A stretch of 6,074 bases of DNA, taken from positions 1 through 6,074 of the forward strand of contig JANYHX010000168.1 of the NCBI GenBank assembly GCA_025362155.1, in the 5' to 3' direction. How positions within the stretch are numbered: position 1 is the stretch's first letter; every line of letters starts with the position of its first letter. The notes below the pieces were generated by a model. The model was not told the origin of the DNA, made no database searches, and saw only the letters and a list, made by a program, of their open reading frames with translations. The stretch comes from Gallionella sp. GTDB taxonomy: Bacteria; Pseudomonadota; Gammaproteobacteria; Burkholderiales; Gallionellaceae. Below, piece after piece: positions 3,480-6,074 of this stretch. Made by a program: the position numbers and the translations under genes.

Positions 3480-6074
3480 ATGGCGAAGGGGCTTTTACTC
3501 TCAGCCCTTTCGCTATTTATGGGCCTGGGGGTCCATGCGGAACCAATGAAGGCTGTTTACAACCCATTCACAGGCAAACTCGATTACATCACCCGCATAG
3601 ATTCACAAACAATTCAGGCGGGCGCTAACGTCACCGTAACTCCTAACGCGAATGGAACGGTGTCTATTGCTAGTTCTGGGGGCGGCGGGCAAACGGTTCT
3701 CCCTTTACCCCAGGGAGCTACGAATTACATTCAAAACAGAGATACCCTACAATCTGGAAGTACGTTTTATGTGTCGAGCGGAACGGTAGCAGGGCAGTTA
3801 ACGGTAGCCACTACGCTGTATACCACCGGCATTTCAAATGCCCCAAATTCAACGTTTGCCGTTGAACTTAATAATGGACTCTTTACCCACAACGCACTTT
3901 CAATAAATGACAACTATATAACGGGCTTGCAAATGGCATTCGGAACCGCCTTGCAAACTTCCGGGCCGACTCTACAGGGCGTGGGCTCTTTGAGCAACGG
4001 GAACGGGAGTAACACGACAGCTATCGTTGAATTCGGCAAATTCTACGCCGGGATCAATGGAACCATCGGTGAAAAAGTCATTGCCTCTACAACCTCCGCC
4101 TACGCCCTTGCTGTAAGCACAAGCGGCGCTCCGAATTTCCTGCTATCTGTCACGACTAGCGGGTTAGTGAACATGCCGTTCGGATCCGTTTCAGCGACTC
4201 AGCAGCTAAAGAACGTGGCGTCGGGGATTCAATGTCTCCATGCGGACGCTTCGGGGAACGTCACAGGGACGGGCGCAGATTGCACAGTAGCAACCAATGC
4301 CACTCCCCCTATGGGCGTTAACTATAACGGGGTTTCAATTACTAGCCCGACAGCGCAGATTAATTTTACAGGGGCCGGGGTATCAGTCTCAGCGACAGGT
4401 AGCACGGCGACGGTAACGATAGCGGGAGGAGGCGGGAGCGTTGTAGGCCCTGTCAATTCCCTTCAATGGGACGGGGCCGGTGTTTCGTCTGGAACCGCAA
4501 GTGCCCTTTATCTTCCTGGGGCTCCTGGCACCAATCAATACGGGTTAGCGTGGGGGCAAGCGAGCGCATCGAACATGAATAACACCGTCGAGACTATGAA
4601 CGGGACCTATTCAGGATCATCTAATAATTACGTATGGGCCGGACTAGATGCGTCTCCCACGATTTCATTAACCACTGATGCCAATCTCGGGACGATTCGA
4701 GCGGTCCATTCGGGGCCTGTCCTCAATGGGACGCATTCATCGCAAACGTTCTCTAGCATATACGCAGAGCCCAGTCTGTCTATTACGAATGGAGGGCTAG
4801 TTTCCCATTTTTCTCCGTTCATCGCCAGGGCGTTCAACTCATCGAATGGGGGATCTACATCAATCCAGTCTGCCTACTATGCGGATGCGTCAGTTACGGG
4901 GGGGGCCCCCGTCGCAGAGTTGGACGTTCTTTTTAATAATGGGACGACCATATCGAGCGGCGCTGTCACAGCCTCGGCTGGGTATACTCACTCGTGGCCT
5001 GCCGTCACGTCTCCCGCAACCCTTACTTATAATTATGGGGTTAAGATCCCGGCACTCCCCTCGGGGGCTAGTTCTGGGACATTCACAGCCGGATACTTTT
5101 GTTGTGGCGCGGTCGCCTCTTCCGCTCTAACAAATACGGGAACATGGGCCATTGCTCTAGATGTTAACTCCCCCATGCTCTCGGTATCTCCGCTATCTCT
5201 CGGGACATTCTCGTTCGCCGGACTCATACCGACCAATGCGGTTAGATTCGGGGATACCAATGTCTATGACTACGCTTTAAATATTCATGGATGGGAGGAC
5301 GTAGCGAACTCCTCGGCCACTGTTGGTGCGAATTTCCTCTTAACTGATAACCACGGATCCGCAACCACCGCCGATATTGAGGGGGTTAACTCAGAAATAG
5401 ACAATTCAGCGTTTACAGGTTCGACTTACGGAACGGCATATAAAGCCGGTATTCGCGGAATGAATAATTCCATGGCGAGTGTCTTCGCTTACGATTTCCA
5501 AGACACGACCAAAGACCGGGGGTTTCAGCTTTCGTATACGAATAAATTCGCAGTATTCCATATCGGACTACCAATTAACGACGGCAATGGGACGAATGAC
5601 CCGCTCTATAAATCGAACTGGTCGGGCGGTTTTGTTCCCTACGCATTCCTGAATGAAAACGTAGGGCTTGCCATGTCGCAAGCGGGAACCATGACAGTTT
5701 CCTCGACTACGGTCCTTCCTGGGGCAACGTTCTATGTCGCGTCCCCTATACAGATATCCTCCGCACAGGTCCAAGGGAGTTTCACACAAACGATGGGGGT
5801 ATTTCAAACGGGGGTCATAAGCAAAAACGCGAATTACACCGTTGCGAAAAATGTTTCCGTAGTTCTTGCGAGCGCAACGCCGACAGGGGTAACGATAACG
5901 CTCCCAGCTAGCTCGTTGAGAGCTGGGCAGATACTTACCATTGAGAAAGTGGACACTTCCACTCAGCCCGTCGTCGTCAATGTGAATGGGTCCGACGTTA
6001 TTCAAGGAACGGGAACGCTCACCCTAAACGCCTATACGCAAACGATCAGAATTCAGTCGGACGGTCTTGGTGGA
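3480..6074 (+). CDS. Large exported fibre/tail-spike-like protein, 3' end beyond the window
   Basis: The frame from ATG 3480 is open for 865 codons to the last base and continues outside. Residues 1-20 (MAKGLLLSALSLFMGLGVHA) look like a Sec signal peptide cleaved after VHA. They are followed by NPFTGKLDYI (28-37), a short segment I have seen near the start of phage fibre-like proteins. Residues 81-109 carry TLQSGSTFYVSSGTVAGQLTV, and a related copy (TVLPGATFYVASPIQ) lies at 738-768. Between them is a long Gly/Ser/Thr/Asn-rich beta-type region with very few charges and only four cysteines (252, 268, 541, 542). From about residue 785 there is a domain of the type 'NYTV...VVL...ITLPA...AGQ-LTIEKVD...V-VNG...I-G...TL', a common tail-fibre end module. 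It starts 11 bases after the upstream TAA. No Shine-Dalgarno site is visible and a hairpin follows the ATG. An in-frame TTG at 3459 is a weaker alternative start. The likely role is host-surface recognition. Any C-terminal chaperone or lectin domain lies outside the window. Confidence 0.85.
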   Translation, partial: MAKGLLLSALSLFMGLGVHAEPMKAVYNPFTGKLDYITRIDSQTIQAGANVTVTPNANGTVSIASSGGGGQTVLPLPQGATNYIQNRDTLQSGSTFYVSSGTVAGQLTVATTLYTTGISNAPNSTFAVELNNGLFTHNALSINDNYITGLQMAFGTALQTSGPTLQGVGSLSNGNGSNTTAIVEFGKFYAGINGTIGEKVIASTTSAYALAVSTSGAPNFLLSVTTSGLVNMPFGSVSATQQLKNVASGIQCLHADASGNVTGTGADCTVATNATPPMGVNYNGVSITSPTAQINFTGAGVSVSATGSTATVTIAGGGGSVVGPVNSLQWDGAGVSSGTASALYLPGAPGTNQYGLAWGQASASNMNNTVETMNGTYSGSSNNYVWAGLDASPTISLTTDANLGTIRAVHSGPVLNGTHSSQTFSSIYAEPSLSITNGGLVSHFSPFIARAFNSSNGGSTSIQSAYYADASVTGGAPVAELDVLFNNGTTISSGAVTASAGYTHSWPAVTSPATLTYNYGVKIPALPSGASSGTFTAGYFCCGAVASSALTNTGTWAIALDVNSPMLSVSPLSLGTFSFAGLIPTNAVRFGDTNVYDYALNIHGWEDVANSSATVGANFLLTDNHGSATTADIEGVNSEIDNSAFTGSTYGTAYKAGIRGMNNSMASVFAYDFQDTTKDRGFQLSYTNKFAVFHIGLPINDGNGTNDPLYKSNWSGGFVPYAFLNENVGLAMSQAGTMTVSSTTVLPGATFYVASPIQISSAQVQGSFTQTMGVFQTGVISKNANYTVAKNVSVVLASATPTGVTITLPASSLRAGQILTIEKVDTSTQPVVVNVNGSDVIQGTGTLTLNAYTQTIRIQSDGLGG
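3483..3513 (+). promoter_or_regulatory. Strong hairpin directly after the fibre gene's start codon
   Basis: GCGAAGGGGCT (3483-3493) pairs with AGCCCTTTCGC (3503-3513) to make an 11-bp stem with one G-U pair and a 9-base loop. The stem begins at the base after the ATG at 3480-3482 and lies 15 bases past the TAA of the preceding gene. It is followed by TATTTAT rather than a full T run, so it is at best a weak terminator. It could instead limit translation or transcription of the large fibre gene. Only the pairing is seen; the function is inferred. Confidence 0.45.
4896..4912 (+). repeat. G8/C5 palindromic tract within the fibre gene
   Basis: ACGGGGGGGGCCCCCGT contains a run of eight G followed by five C, and ACGGGGG can pair with CCCCCGT around a GGG loop. 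It lies in frame as ACG GGG GGG GCC CCC GT. A homopolymer of this length inside a coding region is a candidate slippage site or a place where sequencing could err. Confidence 0.6.
5818..6074 (+). other. Tail-fibre-type beta domain at the right edge of the fibre gene
   Basis: Codons about 780-865 of the 3480 gene encode a compact module with alternating strands: NYTVAKNVSVVL, GVTITLPA, AGQILTIEKVD, VVVNVNG and TLTLNAYTQTIRI, ending SDGLGG. This 'unset value, then LP-x-x, AG-x-x-x-TI-x-K-x-D, G-x-x-x-I-x-G, then SDG' layout is frequent near the ends of phage tail-fibre and similar surface proteins. It supports the fibre assignment independently of the low-complexity shaft. Confidence 0.6.

Noticed and set aside
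3419..3628. Plus-strand 69-residue frame with a hydrophobic start
   Set aside because: It overlaps the end of the 2353 gene and the start of the 3480 gene in another frame. The 3480 frame has the signal peptide and the long continuous coding sequence.
5568..6005. Minus-strand 145-residue frame
   Set aside because: It is opposite the fibre gene's conserved C-terminal module, and its Arg/Cys/Gly-rich product shows no family features.

Overview
The window looks like part of a tailed-phage or prophage structural (virion) region, probably from a Gram-negative host. The phage call rests on three things: an N-terminus typical of phage internal/ejection-type proteins (YQVTAPDGSQYDL), a small protein of a recurrent but uncharacterised phage type (YDASGNQIYVGW... 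followed by W-x-I-x-K and an IWNNR block), and a long, low-complexity, Gly/Ser/Thr/Asn-rich fibre-like protein that ends in a beta-rich tail-fibre-type domain. Base composition is near 50 % GC by eye. The host cannot be named from the sequence. Some fibre motifs (NPFTGKLDYI, LQSGSTFYVSSGTV) remind me of proteins seen in uncultured Omnitrophota/Elusimicrobiota-like genomes, but that is recollection, not evidence.

Layout. Positions 2-130 (+) hold the last 42 codons of an unidentified gene, whose TAG shares its G with the GTG start of the next gene. Positions 130-1428 (+) form one long reading frame for an internal/ejection-type protein, broken once by an in-frame TAG at 1087-1089. A small gene on the opposite strand (1708 down to 1433) encodes a predicted exported protein and ends only 4 bases from the preceding gene's stop. 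Positions 1768-2340 (+) encode the small phage protein with three copies of a W-x-x-TV-x(n)-G-x-L-x-TT repeat. Positions 2353-3468 (+) encode an exported fibre/adhesin-like protein with a C-terminal four-cysteine cluster. Positions 3480-6074 (+) hold a very large exported fibre-like gene that is still open at the window's right edge.

The plus-strand genes are tightly packed, so they are probably co-transcribed. Two of them (1768 and 2353) have nearly identical AGGAG ribosome binding sites 9 bases before ATG. The fibre gene at 3480 lacks such a site and instead carries a strong hairpin immediately after its ATG. The plausible joint role is tail tip or receptor-binding function plus DNA delivery.

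The unusual points are the amber codon inside the 130-1428 frame, Sec-type signal peptides on three of the genes in what otherwise looks like a virion cassette, and the reverse-strand exported protein inserted in the operon. No gene-free stretch exceeds 60 bases. I see no tRNA, rRNA, CRISPR array, insertion sequence or attachment site.
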